Position numbers and translations under genes: made by a program. A DNA stretch of 64,000 nucleotides, taken from the NCBI RefSeq assembly GCF_025370935.1, contig NC_133486.1, positions 8,562,330-8,626,329 on the forward strand, in the 5' to 3' direction. This document shows positions 48,701 through 57,896 of this stretch, piece by piece (position 1 is the stretch's first letter; each line of letters opens with the position of its first letter). The DNA is from Choristoneura fumiferana. Lineage: Eukaryota; Arthropoda; Insecta; Lepidoptera; Tortricidae. A model generated the notes under the pieces. It searched no databases. It had not been told where the DNA came from and saw nothing but the letters and a program-made list of their open reading frames with translations.

Positions 48701-51700
48701 GCGATATCGTTTTGCAAGATTGTGTTCTTCTAGAATTAAAGTAGTCATAATGGCACGTACCTATTTGTTTTACCGGTGCCGTCTCATGATGATGACGATG
48801 CTGATAATGATGGTGGACTTGTTAAAGTTCCTAAAATTCTGCGAATCGCAAATATTGTGGTGGGAGGCCCGTTGTTTTTACCCGACTGCAAGGAGTGGTA
48901 TTGTATAACTTTTATTCAACTTCACCTCGTAATTTCGTATATTTATATTATGGTTGTTTAAATTACCTAAGTTAAATTCAATTCACCTCCAATGGTCGGG
49001 TGGCCTTGAAATTTCATATACATGAAGGTGGGATGATAATGCAAATACAGTCGATAAAATTACAATCAGCAAAATAAGGTTTTTAATAAAATAAAATAAA
49101 AATTGATCTAACATTTAAGGTCACTAGCATCAGCCCATATGCTAGACAGCTTGTCTACGATGTGTACCACGCTAGTAACTAAATATAATAAAAGTTTTTA
49201 AAAATATCAAAAATAGACATATCGAAACATGTTCCGCAAGTCGCAGTCAGATATCGGATAACCGACATTAACTAATACTGTCTCGCTTTCTTTAACATAC
49301 TAGACCGCATTACCATTTTAAATGACATATTTTAGACAAGTTATACAAGATATCACCGTTGCTATCGATAAAAGTCTAGATTCTAGGAAAAATAGAAATT
49401 TTGTGCTTAAACACCAGATTGAGTAGAGACCGCGTAGTGACCACGCGGTTATAAAAAAAAAACACTTATGAAAGAGTTCGATGTCACATTACAATAAGTC
49501 CTATATATAAGACACTGGGCGGTAGGAGGTTAAGCGGATACTAGACTACCACGGATGTATCTTCTCATTGTCGATTGTAGGTATTTTTAGGGTTCCGGAC
49601 CTCAAAAGGAAAAGACATAACTCTTATAGGATCACTTTGTTGTCCGTCTGTCTGTTTGTAAAGACCCTTTTTCTTTGGAAGGCGTGGAGGTATCAAGCTG
49701 AAATTCATATCAAATACTCAGGTCTAATGTCCCTTGGAGCTGTGAATAAAATTAAACTTCTAAGTCAACGCAATCAAAAGATACAGCCGTTTATACTGCA
49801 AATTTTCGAAACTCGCAAGGGAATCAAAACCTACATGGTACTTCCCGTGAACTCAGAATCATGAAATTTGATACGAAACAACGTCTATACCGTGCATACA
49901 CAAAGTCGTTGCGTATACGTCTATACACAAAGGAAAAATTGCGAAAAGTATAAATTTTTAGTTACATCATATAATAAGAATATTTGTACGGAACCCTCGG
50001 TTCGTGACTCCGACTCGCACTTGGCCGGTTTTTTTGTTTACATTAAAGAGTTTACATACATACACCTTGTAAATATAAGTATATTACATACTCCTACGAG
50101 TATGATTAAAGTCGTCATTACAGCATCTGAAGTGATTTAAGTAATTGTAACCTTGGCCTCATTTCGTTTTTCGTAACGACTCTTTGAATTGGTACGTACG
50201 TGGTCGTCAAGTGTCATCAACGTAGAATAACAATGCGGCGAGATTTATATGGCGACTGATTGATGATTAGTGTTGTAACATGTTAGTACAGTCGTGACTT
50301 GAGGAACCCTTTCAAAATGACATCGGCATCAGCTGACAATTAACACCATCATGGAATAAAGAAATAAATACTCGTAGGAACATTTTTTTTTTTTTAAAAA
50401 AACCTTTGGGTATTTTCTGGTTAAAAATAAATATTCTATTTAGTTCGTCAGTTACTTAATCAAACAAAATGTGACAAAGATGAAGCGTGTCAAAGTTCGT
50501 AAGTCGCCCTGTGATGTCACGCAACTCACACTCAGCACGTCACGCGGAACTGCAAGTGGCTATATTTTTATATTTTTGACAATAGAAATAAACTAACCTA
50601 ACCAACAAAAAGTTGGAAAAACCCCGACTTTGTAATTTCAAAGTTCAATATCTCGAAAACGGCTGAAGCTATATTGATAAAACACGTCTAAGAACCAATG
50701 CTTTCAATAAAAAAAACCGCGTAAAAATCGGTCCACCCATTTAAGAGCTACGGTTGCACAGACAGATAGACAAACAGACACACATAGCGGTCAAACTTAT
50801 AACACCCCTCTTTTTGCGTGGGGGTTAAAAATACGTCCCCAATATTTTCTGATATACTTATTTGAACATTAAAGGACTCTAACTCTAGCCTATTTACACC
50901 AATTGACCCAGACCAAAACTAAGCAAAACTTATACGATGGGTATGTATAATGGATATACGAGAATGTACTTGCTTATACCGGGTGGAAAGTTGAGATGCG
51001 GCAGCAAGGGCAGCTACAAGGGATCTTGCTGCTACGCGAAAATGCTCTTAGGAGACCTTTACTAACTTTTTGAGTGATGACAATTGACATTCACAGATTT
51101 TTATAAAATGTACAGTCAGCGAAAAAATCGTCAGATTTGACTTTTTTTTAATGCCAAGCGGTCCCATTTCTATAAAGGATTAAAACACTCTTTGAGACCA
51201 ACTGAGGTTAGAGTACTAGAACACCACAATCAAAAAAACTCTTCCATATAAGGTAAAAGTTAGTAAGGTCTCCTAAGCATCGTAGCAAAAGAATGTAAAG
51301 CTGCTTGCTGCCATCTCAACTTTCCATCCTTCGCTAAACTAATCATCAGCCGGCTCTACACCTAAATACTGAACAAAGGGCCTCTCCTAACGCCCGCCAC
51401 TATTAACGACAACTCGCCACTTGCATTCCCGGTGCTCACCTCTCACCTCTCGCAATAAATGTAAATAATAATAATAAAATATAATAATAATCTTGTCGTG
51501 ACTTACAGTCGTGTTTTGAAATAATTTCTTTTTAGCGATGCGGCTTACCACATTCAACTTTTCCACGTTCCTTCGTTCGTTCAACTAACCGAGAAATTGT
51601 AGCCAAGTGCCATTCGGACTCCCACGCGAGATTTCCGTACAAATGGTTGGTATCTAGAAATATCCAGTGTTAGCAGAGCCATGCTTAGGAGCAGCAAAGC

Positions 51701-53534
51701 AAGTACCTTGCCCTTGGATACATGTTGGGACGGATACGCGATGATTTTTTAAGTTTACTGCACTTCGTGATAATAAATGTAATTCTTTCTTTCTTACTTA
51801 CCAATAAAAGGAGCAAATCGCCAGGTATTCCCAAGAAGTGGTAGCGGCTTCGGGCCTGGAACTTCTTCCCAGGGCCTGATGGAAGAAGGGGTAACAGTCT
51901 CAAAGACTGAGGGGTCGAGGGCGGCGTGCGTGGAGCGGGCGCGGCTGCCGTGGACCGGGCACGTCGGGAGTTTGGCATCTGTAACAAGAAGTATGGCTAT
52001 AGAACTTCTCGTCCCATCTCATCAAAACATGATCTTTCCGTTTGTTTGTTTATAGAAAATTGAGCTTAAATGCATTCTTAAGTAAAAAAACTTGGCGAAA
52101 AATAATTTAAGAAAATCCATCATTTACCTAGTTTACATTTTTAGGGTTCGTCACATCAAAGGGAATCATTTTGTTTATTTTTCGTTCGTCCGTCTCAAAT
52201 ACTCAAAAACGCTTGTCAAACAAGAACGTACTCAAACATTATCCAATGATATCAACAAAGATTTGAATGTAGGCATAAAGTTGAACTAAAATTAGATGAT
52301 ATGAAAACACACCACATTTTTCGAACATTATTTCGAGTATCAGGACCATAAAAACCGACTCTTTGCGCGAGCTAACTTTAAATTCCTTATTTTTATGTTT
52401 ACTCATAAGCCTACAACATCATTGAATTAACACAGAAATGATAATGAAAACAAAGTGGACCTGGATGTCGTTATTTGAACATTGTTCATGTTCGTCTTAA
52501 TTTTATAGACAAACTTTGCTATTGTTTTCCGCTCCGTTTTTTCGCGTTTCGTGCATGACACACGTATTTCTTCTGGTGACGAAGGTCAAGACAAATTTTA
52601 ATACATATAACGGCACGGAAATGATTATATTATGTTACTTCAAAATTAAATAACTCATTCCTTCCGCCCGCTTTTGGATATCTCTACAAAATTTCAGAAA
52701 CTCGTTGATACTAAAATATCTTTGCGCCAGGAACGATTCGAGGCGGTCTTTTTTTATAATATAAAAATATTAAATTAAGTTAGTTATTATTTAGTAGTAT
52801 TTAGCTATGATTGTATTTTCTATAAGTTTATATTCTTCTGTGTTAGTGAATAACTATCTTCTTTCATTAAAATGTGTCTTTGTGAATTAAAGTTAAAAAT
52901 ACGTTAAAATTAGATATTAAAATCGCAGTATTTCATCATATTTAGAACAGCACCGAAATCAAACTATGGCAAGGATTTTGAATTTTTTAAAGGGTTTTCC
53001 GAAATTTGTTTATAATTTTTTTAGATTGTTAGCAATTTTACGGGCAAATTGATAAAAGTTTTTAAGTAGGTACAAAGAATGTCTAGTGAAATGAAAAACG
53101 AGTTGTCTTTTTCATCTGATTTTGTTATTTCACTAAACAGGTTTAGGTTTTGGATCAAATGACTATTTTTTTCTAGGGATATGAATGAATGAATTCCCCG
53201 TTTTAACATCCATGCGTGATTTTGATCATAGAGATTTGTTAATTTCTGATTTTTTGTAATTTCCCTGCCACATATATAGATATTATTATATATTCATACG
53301 TTTAACGTCCGTAGGTACACAACAGCACGCATAACAATAATAAGTAAGTAATAATTCTATTCTCATAAACTGTAGATGAATATTGCTAATAATATGATGG
53401 GAATATAGCGGTGAGACCATTTATTACTTACTATCCAAAGGTCCTTCAGAAGCCTGATGGCACCTCGTGCTGGTGGTGACCTGCCGGCAGTAGGTCTTGA
53501 TGGGCCACTGAACCACGCGAATCTGACTCCTCAT
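30937..53534 (-). CDS. Mitochondrial-clan cytochrome P450, CYP301-like (whole gene, 12 coding exons)
   Basis: My splice model (minus strand) joins 53534-53432, 51978-51802, 37420-37255, 36459-36370, 36247-36131, 35912-35836, 35291-35096, 34519-34372, 33837-33674, 33594-33516, 32572-32369 and 31044-30937. All introns are GT/AG and in phase, giving 542 residues. Seen: an Arg-rich N-terminus without a membrane anchor (mitochondrial presequence), a PGPKPLPLLG hinge at 75-84, the I-helix oxygen-binding motif VGIDTTS at about 354-360, E410-x-x-R413 in the K helix, FRPERW at 462-467, and the haem motif FGFGRRMC with Cys491. Length and motifs fit an intact monooxygenase fed by adrenodoxin. Among insect mitochondrial P450s it looks CYP301-like and unlike CYP12 by recall; the subfamily is not settled. 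Members have been linked to cuticle formation. Exons 1-2 also occur in a second copy at 61154-62922. Confidence 0.93.
31515..31880 (+). pseudogene. LINE C-terminal fragment preceded by a SINE tail, P450 intron 11
   Basis: 31515-31610 resembles the SINE/LINE tail (aatccgcacaaggcccgcgt). From about 31640 the frame gives KRRKVAYLGHVLRHERYHLL, then GRRKKPWLRNIREWTG and TANLQ-stop. This is the conserved end of the reverse-transcriptase protein of an insect LINE. It is antisense to the P450 gene and is only a fragment. Confidence 0.75.
32020..32185. mobile_element. hAT-like MITE with perfect TIRs and 8-bp target duplication
   Basis: It starts GGGTGACACTCTTT and ends with its exact reverse complement. 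The direct repeat cattgttt flanks both sides (32012-32019 and 32186-32193). Almost the whole 166 bp folds back on itself. An 8-bp duplication is typical of hAT transposons. It lies in P450 intron 11. Confidence 0.9.
32216..32350 (-). repeat. LINE tail fragment
   Basis: Minus strand gives VGRPTARWNDD, then the cagcagtggactgcaataag and gatgatgatg tail, as in 15058-15275. Confidence 0.65.
32369..32572 (-). CDS. P450 exon 11 (haem-binding exon)
   Basis: Acceptor ctaattccag, donor gtgagt, 204 nt. It encodes TQVIFQHYVMG, EFRPERWI, ASLPFGFGRRMCLGRRFAE and HTVICK. Cys491 is the haem ligand. Confidence 0.97.
33516..33594 (-). CDS. P450 exon 10
   Basis: It encodes RMYPVVIGNGRQL, then VICGYNIPRG, the strand region after the K helix. 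Acceptor tatttttcag, donor gtaagt. Confidence 0.95.
33674..33837 (-). CDS. P450 exon 9 (J and K helices)
   Basis: It encodes TSNAVASTLYQLS, QEKIYAEV, then MPYLKACVKEVLR with the invariant E-x-x-R. Acceptor aacttttcag, donor gtagga. The following intron is only 79 bp. Confidence 0.95.
33920..34126 (-). repeat. tRNA-derived SINE, family B
   Basis: Minus strand begins with a tRNA-like head, acctaatagtcaagtggtta, and box B-like aggttccaggttcaatcc (34070-34125). A tail with atgttt and cgggtcttggacg follows. No complete cloverleaf closes. It lies in P450 intron 8. Confidence 0.65.
34372..34519 (-). CDS. P450 exon 8 (I helix, first part)
   Basis: It encodes SVTLSHVERALEEG, LLQDLVAAAG, then ALDMFLVGIDT. 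The join to exon 9 gives GIDTTS. The donor is the weak-looking gtactt, but phase and motif support it. Confidence 0.93.
35096..35291 (-). CDS. P450 exon 7
   Basis: It encodes LGLIALDTRLGCF, RLIDAVNTFF, then APWWRIYNT and VNALDTIL. The first motif is a conserved E/F-helix signature of mitochondrial-clan P450s. Donor gtagaa. Confidence 0.95.
35836..35912 (-). CDS. P450 exon 6
   Basis: It encodes RLRDIRKEDYETPDDFTNEV, then HKWSLE. Acceptor acattccag, donor gtaagt, 77 nt, with phase matching both neighbours. Confidence 0.93.
36131..36247 (-). CDS. P450 exon 5 (C helix region)
   Basis: It encodes HGESWSAFRTKVSRVALS, then VADSFIN. The W-x-x-x-R pattern (WSAFR) is the C-helix haem-propionate contact typical of P450s. 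Acceptor cttttttcag, donor gtaaaa. Confidence 0.93.
36370..36459 (-). CDS. P450 exon 4
   Basis: It encodes RPSMPSLNYYKHVLRKDFFG, then CAGVIAV. It is too short to stand out as an open frame but fits phase, splice sites (tttgcag, gtaagt) and family sequence exactly. Confidence 0.93.
36888..36902 (+). repeat. Short (TTTC)n microsatellite
   Basis: Four ctttc repeats at the end of a small dispersed repeat that begins gtcacgtcacgtcatg and contains gaataaatg. Confidence 0.7.
37255..37420 (-). CDS. P450 exon 3
   Basis: It encodes GNYSVEHVDKVCLSLREQYG, then GRPDMLFVFDAGEVERVFR and DGTPHR. Acceptor ctccttccag, donor gtaagg. Confidence 0.95.
38096..38215 (-). repeat. SINE family A fragment
   Basis: Reverse complement of the middle of the SINE: gatcgggaacttcacacata, ccattcaattgctttgcagg and gtggtaaatttcaaatgtaa. 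Confidence 0.65.
39136..39365 (+). repeat. LINE-type 3' fragment (minus-oriented relative to 26550)
   Basis: It starts gactagcttttgcccgctgc and continues gataaaaagtagcataagtc, cgatccgtcgctccg and aatattagtatgga. It ends at the typical short tandem tail. Confidence 0.6.
41643..42009. mobile_element. MITE with TA target duplication, copy 1
   Basis: It begins tacagcgtgtatttttgata and ends tatcaaaaatacacgctgta, inverted over about 30 bp, with TA flanking each side (41641-41642 and 42010-42011). The length is 367 bp. There is no open frame. TA duplication suggests mobilisation by a Tc1/mariner transposase. A second insertion lies at 47728-48093. Confidence 0.88.
42095..42180 (-). repeat. LINE tail fragment
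   Basis: Minus strand: DDLGKVAGVPMGAGGRV and a decayed GEVLCPV. It corresponds to the W-S-D-D-L-x-K-V-A-G tail of the LINE at 15058. Confidence 0.5.
45185..45428 (+). repeat. Degenerate SINE family A
   Basis: It keeps the order attcgaaccc, gcaaagcaattgaatggtgc, ctcaatccgctctgagc and gtgcccagcag with many substitutions. Confidence 0.65.
45729..45757 (+). repeat. (TA)n microsatellite
   Basis: About 14 AT dinucleotides directly upstream of a LINE-type fragment (ctagcttttgcccgcggctt, 45765-45866). Confidence 0.9.
46717..47010 (+). mobile_element. tRNA-derived SINE family A, in duplicated copy 1
   Basis: gccgtggtggcctagtggtt opens the element, with box B gggttcgaaccccgg, and it ends gcccagcagtgggacgtata plus gatgatgga. 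The 8-bp direct repeat attacttt at 46702-46709 and 47017-47024 is the target-site duplication. The paralogous copy is at 56183. Confidence 0.88.
47728..48093. mobile_element. MITE with TA target duplication, copy 2
   Basis: Same family as 41643-42009: tacagcgtgtatttttgata at the left, aaaatacgcgctgta at the right, TA on both sides, 366 bp. Confidence 0.88.
48225..48413 (-). pseudogene. LINE-type protein fragment, duplicated copy 1
   Basis: Minus strand encodes FPFGVETLGPRGPSA, RLLDIIGSSRSAG and FLAQRISIAIQRGNAASI. This is a C-terminal signature common to a clade of insect non-LTR retrotransposons. The flanking reading frame is AT-rich noise. Confidence 0.7.
49586..50035 (+). repeat. Dispersed repeat family C-related, copy 1
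   Basis: It starts agggttccggacctcaaaag and ends ggaaccctcggttcgtgact and cgcacttggccggttttttt. The same element is at 59071-59467 in copy 2. Confidence 0.7.
50611..50829 (+). repeat. Dispersed repeat family D
   Basis: agttggaaaaaccccgactt, then atctcgaaaacggctgaagc, acacatagcggtcaaactta and gggggttaaaaa. Copies lie at 60040-60258 and 27985-28165. Confidence 0.7.
50979..51329. mobile_element. Inverted-repeat element, complete only in copy 1
   Basis: Left gggtggaaagttgagatgcg and right 'ccatctcaactttccatcc' are inverted repeats extending to gcagcaag/cttgctgc. In copy 2 (from about 60417) the left end remains but the right end is missing. Confidence 0.75.
51802..51978 (-). CDS. P450 exon 2 (copy 1)
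   Basis: Acceptor cttgttacag, donor gtaagt, 177 nt. The coding frame gives AKLPTCPVHGS, DPSVFETVTPSS, then RPWEEVPGPKPLPLLGNTWR and FAPFI. It is not the longest open frame in this stretch; phase from exon 1 and into exon 3 fixes it. The Pro-rich hinge identifies the gene. Confidence 0.95.
53432..53534 (-). CDS. P450 exon 1 (start, mitochondrial presequence; copy 1)
   Basis: ATG at 53534-53532 (context acaacgATGA, A at -3). It encodes MRSQIRVVQWPIKTYC, then RQVTTSTRCHQ and GPLD, basic with no acidic residue in the first 28 positions, as expected of a mitochondrial targeting peptide. Donor gtaagt. It joins exon 2 in phase 1. Confidence 0.9.
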
Positions 53535-55521
53535 CGTTGTTCTACCTTAACATAAAAGACATCCATGGGGTCCATCCATAACGACTCATAATTGATAAAA
53601 GTCATCATGTTTTGTTTGTAATAATAACTCATTTTTCTCTGAATATATCCATTGTTTAAAATTGTTATAAAACAAACCTAACCTAACCTAAAAACATTTA
53701 CAGGACAGCATTTCAAAATTTCGGAAAAATGTACGATAAAATATGAACAAAAATTATGACTAATAAAATTATGCGACTAGTCCCATACCATGGACGTCCA
53801 TTCAAGTAAATAGGTATTCTATAGAATACCTTCATAGTAACATTGTAACATCAGATTGACTGGCAGAGATCCCTTCAGGGATAAGTCCACCTTTGTACTT
53901 AACACTTTATTTCTTTTGTAACTTTTTTGTACTTACTCTTTACTCTTACGTTTTTACTCTTTATTGAGTATAAACAAACAAAAAATTAGAAAACACTTGC
54001 GAAGTTTTCCTTTCGTTGTTATTATAAGCGAAGTAGGTAAAGTGTGAAATGAAATTGAAATATGTTATTTTTCGTCACACATTCTGACGAACTGGGGTAC
54101 AAAAACACGGCCTGTGAAAATTTATATAATTGTACAGATGAGTTCACCTTTGTACCTAACATTTGTTTCTCTTGATGTTAATTTCATGTGTTTTATATAC
54201 AATAAAGGGTTATACATACATACAATTCCCGATACGCTTGAGCTCTAAATTAGAGTCTAAGAATATTTCATATTGTTAAGTATTCCGGTACTATAATCAT
54301 AATCATTCATAGAATATTACTTACTTACTTGTTACCGCGACTCCGTCCACATACAATTCGTTTATCGCTATCCCGCGGGAACTGTACAATTTTCCGGAAT
54401 CAAAAATATGCTATGGCCTTCTCCGGGACTTAGCTATGTGTATAACCGAATTTCATCTAAATCGGTTTAGCGTTTAGACGTGAAGTGGTAACAAACATAC
54501 ACACAAACTTCGCATTTATAGCATTATAAGTATATAATAAGTGTGGAATTCATTCTATACTTTTTGCTCCATGCTACATAACGTGTGAATTATTTGGGTA
54601 CCTGGCCCTATAGTAGGTACGAGGTGCGAAATTCGAATTTCGTAATATTGCCGTCCTGCTGACGGTAATATTTTTTAAGGAATATTATTATGTTATTGCA
54701 CATCAAATAAATAATTGCCTCAATTTATTCTCATCATCTTAAATACTTTGTACATCAATTAAATTATTTCAATACAAACAAACTAATGCTTAGCAAAACT
54801 AGTGCTACAGATAATTCGAAAATATACAACAAACAAACTATAAAATACTGACTGCACAGCAAAAATATTGACTCCACAGCAAACTAACTAGAGCGTGCGT
54901 AGATGATACTTACTCATCTCACAGCAAAATAACTTTTACTGTCAATTTGGCACCGGAAAATACGTACGACGACGAGTGGAGCGAGAAGGAGCGTTAGGTG
55001 CAATGAGGGCTATCGCGTATGAATTCGCCACTAGAGGCGCTTAGTTGTAGCGTGAGGTTCTCCGAAATGTCAAATCTCATAGTTTTGGGTGAGCTACGCG
55101 GGTTTATTTATAATTAGAAATAATTTTATGAAATATTTTGCAATATCGAAATTATATTATGGCAAATATGCGTTCCGGGGCAATGAATGTCTGTGTTTTG
55201 AGACAGTTTTCTTTCGGAAACCTTTGTCCTCCTTTTTCCGAACACAACGGGGACTATGCAAACTGTGGCATGCTCGATATTTTATTGTAGCGGTTTTAAG
55301 GTGTATTAAATATGATTTTATCTAAACTGTTGTTTGCACGGCCCAGTTAATAAAGACTTTAAAAGCCATACTTAAAAACCTCACGCAAACAGTGCGCTCT
55401 AGTGAGGTGAAAAAACGATAGCCCTCATGGAGACTACAACGCGCGAGCGAGCGCAAAGCGAGCGCGCCGCGGCAGCGGCCGGCGAAGCGCCAGAACCTAA
55501 TCTTATTAAAAAAATAATTTG
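53535..55521. other. Upstream flank of P450 gene, copy 1
   Basis: It should contain the 5' UTR and promoter of the P450 gene. Visible features are 3'-tail repeats (53870-53980 and 54128-54222), a LINE-type fragment (54318-54535) and the MITE at 55003-55428. I could not pick a TATA box or initiator with confidence. Confidence 0.6.
55003..55428. mobile_element. MITE beside the assembly gap, about 426 bp
   Basis: atgagggctatcg (55003-55015) and cgatagccctcat (55416-55428) are exact inverted termini. The similarity resumes as ccactagaggcgct / agtgcgctctagtg. The interior is AT-rich and non-coding. Confidence 0.8.
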
Positions 55522-55621
55522 NNNNNNNNNNNNNNNNNNNNNNNNNNNNNNNNNNNNNNNNNNNNNNNNNNNNNNNNNNNNNNNNNNNNNNNNNNNNNNN
55601 NNNNNNNNNNNNNNNNNNNNN
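55522..55621. other. Assembly gap of exactly 100 N
   Basis: A run of 100 N is a conventional placeholder for unknown length. The duplicated segment restarts immediately after it, and a GC-rich stretch (55438-55496) precedes it. Confidence 0.99.
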
Positions 55622-56182
55622 TTAAGTAGATTTTTACTTTAGTTTAGGTTACTTTTGATTTGCTTGTAACTCCTACTGTGTCGTATCTACCTGTCTGCTG
55701 CGATTACCTACTTACCAGCAGGTTACCCCGTGCTCGTTTGCGTAACTAGATATGCTATAATAATTAAAAAAAAACATTGTAGCTTAGCGATGAATAATAC
55801 ACTGATGGTACAGTCAAGTGCAAAATATTGTATCTATTCGAACCACTCTTAAATATGTTACCATTGCACGGCTTATTACGTCGGAATAAGAAAGAGTCTT
55901 TGGTGTATATTTTTGAAGGGTTAGATAAGCCCGTATTTTTGCACCCGACTGTACGTACAACAACCTCGCAATAATTACTTGGTAATGTATGGAGGACCGG
56001 CACTGCCTGTCTTTAAAATTGTGCAACAACGACGTACAGTATCCGTGAATGCAACTATGCACTTAATTACAGCATGTGCATATGCGTTGCAAGTGCAAGT
56101 AGTAAAACTGCACTGTAAAAAAATTACTCTTTACTCGAGCTAGAGCCATATTTTTGTGTACACATGTATTACTTTGAAAAAA

Positions 56183-56476
56183 GCCGTGGTGGCCTAGTGG
56201 TTTGACCTATCGCCTCTCAAGCAGAGGGTCGTGGGTTCAACCCCGGCTCGCACCTCTGAGTTTTTCGAAATTCATGTGCGGAGTTACATTTGAAACTTTG
56301 CGGTGAAGGAAAACATCGTGAGGAAACCTGCACAAACTGCGCTGCAATTCAATGGTGCGTGTGAAGTTCCCAATCCGCACTGGGCCGCGTGGGAACTATG
56401 GCCCAAGCCCTCTTGTTCTGAGAGGAGGCCTGTGCCCAGCAGTGGGACGTATATAGGCTGGGATGATGGATGATGA
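56183..56476 (+). mobile_element. SINE family A, in duplicated copy 2
   Basis: Same insertion as 46717-47010, with a few single-base losses (for example in the gggcccgcg and gttcgaacccc words). Confidence 0.85.
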
Positions 56477-57210
56477 TGTATTACTTTACAGTTATTTACT
56501 TTTGTGTGTTAAACCTTATCCCTGTCAATCATAGGAGCATTAGTAAAGTAGGTATAATAAATATGTAAACATAAAGGCAAATATGCAAAGGTACATTATA
56601 ATGATCTTCATGGGCTTAACATCCATTTGATACGCGTTTAACGTTTTCAAAACTCTATAAAATATATGACCTTGATATAGACCTTTGCGTACACGCAGAA
56701 GGTCACTGGGTTCCCAGTTATTTCCCCTTAATGTCTGTTATTTAAATACTCATTATTCAAATCCAGAAGTTTCAATTTAAATCCCAGAATTAATACTTCA
56801 AACGAGCGACACCGCGATGGAAATGTAGTATAATTATAACAGCTAGACTTAAATTTGCGGTACATCAAGGTCTCAGTGTAAAAACGCACATACTCTTACA
56901 GCTTTTGCAAAAAGTTTTTGTCCATATGTACAACCTTGAGGCAATCATTAAGTTGCAAAAGGTAAGCGGGTATTCGCATTGTATCTTAGTATAAACAACG
57001 CGGAAGCTTAACCTTCAAATATAGCCAAGGTTGTCTGTAAGATTAAAAATGTATTCAGTTAAGATTTCTTCCACTTTTGACTATCTTTTTGAATGTCAAT
57101 TAAAAATCACCAGCTTCGCAAACGGCGCTTCTCTATGGTTTAATCCAAATGGCTAACTTCTAATTGGAATATAAACGAGAATATGTTCATTTATTTGTTA
57201 CACTGTTATA

Positions 57211-57578
57211 TACAGCGTGTATTTTTGATACTACCTCAAACTTTAAGGGTAGTAAGTGAACGCCCTAATAAATATGTTTTTGTAAAAAAAATGACTTATT
57301 ATTTTCCTTACAAAATTAATTACCACGCAATGTATCACTACGTGATACTACTTTGTTTTTATTCGAAACATCGCACTCGTTGACGTGACAGCTGTCACAG
57401 AACGCTTCTCTCTCGTATTATATTATTGTACACATTACATTGCTGCTCGAAAAAAATTCAAAAATTAATTACGCTCCGTTAGTTAATTTGAAATTAATAA
57501 TTTGCTTTGATATCGGTTCACAGCACTTAAATCTTCGTTTGGTTACAGTTTGAGGTAGTATCAAAAATACGCGCTGTA
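57211..57578. mobile_element. TA-flanked MITE, in duplicated copy 2
   Basis: Same insertion as 47728-48093, with the same TA flanks and small differences. Confidence 0.88.
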
Positions 57579-57707
57579 TAAATAAATACATACAAACTTG
57601 ATTATTTACATTACATAATATCTTAAACTAAGGTAAAATCATTACTAAAAGTAAAAAAAGTAACTAATAATAATAACTAAACTATAACTAAAAAAAATTG
57701 TAAAAGT

Positions 57708-57896
57708 ATCCCCCCGCGGCATGGACCCAAAGATGCTGGCGGCATTTCCTCGCTGTATAGCAATGCTGATACGTTGTGCGAGGAAGCTGCCAGCGCTTCT
57801 AGGGGACCCTATGATATCCAAAAGTCGTTTTGACATTTCTTTATAAAGTATTTTTGCGCTGGGCCCCCGCGGACCTAAGGTCTCAACCCCGAATGG
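57708..57896 (-). pseudogene. LINE-type protein fragment, duplicated copy 2
   Basis: Same fragment as 48225-48413; the encoded piece differs by one residue (SSRSAG to SPRSAG). Confidence 0.7.

Larger units (their letters stand above)
37421..51801. other. P450 intron 2 (14.4 kb)
   Basis: No host exon is visible. The intron contains SINEs, two copies of a TA-flanked MITE, LINE tails, microsatellites and an inverted-repeat element. Its 5' part (46148-51801) lies inside the segment that recurs after the assembly gap. An unexplained short frame at 41501-41640 is described under findings. Confidence 0.75.
46148..55521. repeat. Duplicated segment, copy 1 (contains P450 exons 1-2)
   Basis: 46148-54620 aligns end to end with 55622-64000, keeping the same order of SINE, MITE, LINE fragment, family C and D repeats, P450 exon 2 and exon 1. 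Differences are scattered substitutions and indels from 1 to about 75 bp. The remaining 54621-55521 would pair with sequence beyond the window. Confidence 0.93.

Noticed and set aside
48452..48748. 98-codon minus-strand frame present in both duplicated copies
   Set aside because: Conserved only because the whole segment is duplicated; the composition is AT-rich and no family is recognised.
51685..51987. 100-codon minus-strand frame starting MLQMPNSRRARS
   Set aside because: It overlaps P450 exon 2 in the wrong frame; the correct frame gives the PGPKPLPLLG hinge and fits both neighbouring exons.
53677..53691. (CCTAA)3 as an interstitial insect telomere repeat
   Set aside because: Three units are too few; the same word occurs in ordinary AT-rich sequence and is simply duplicated at about 63065.
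55427..55642. Open frame beginning METTTRERAQ near the gap
   Set aside because: It runs through the N gap, so its length is artificial, and nothing supports coding.
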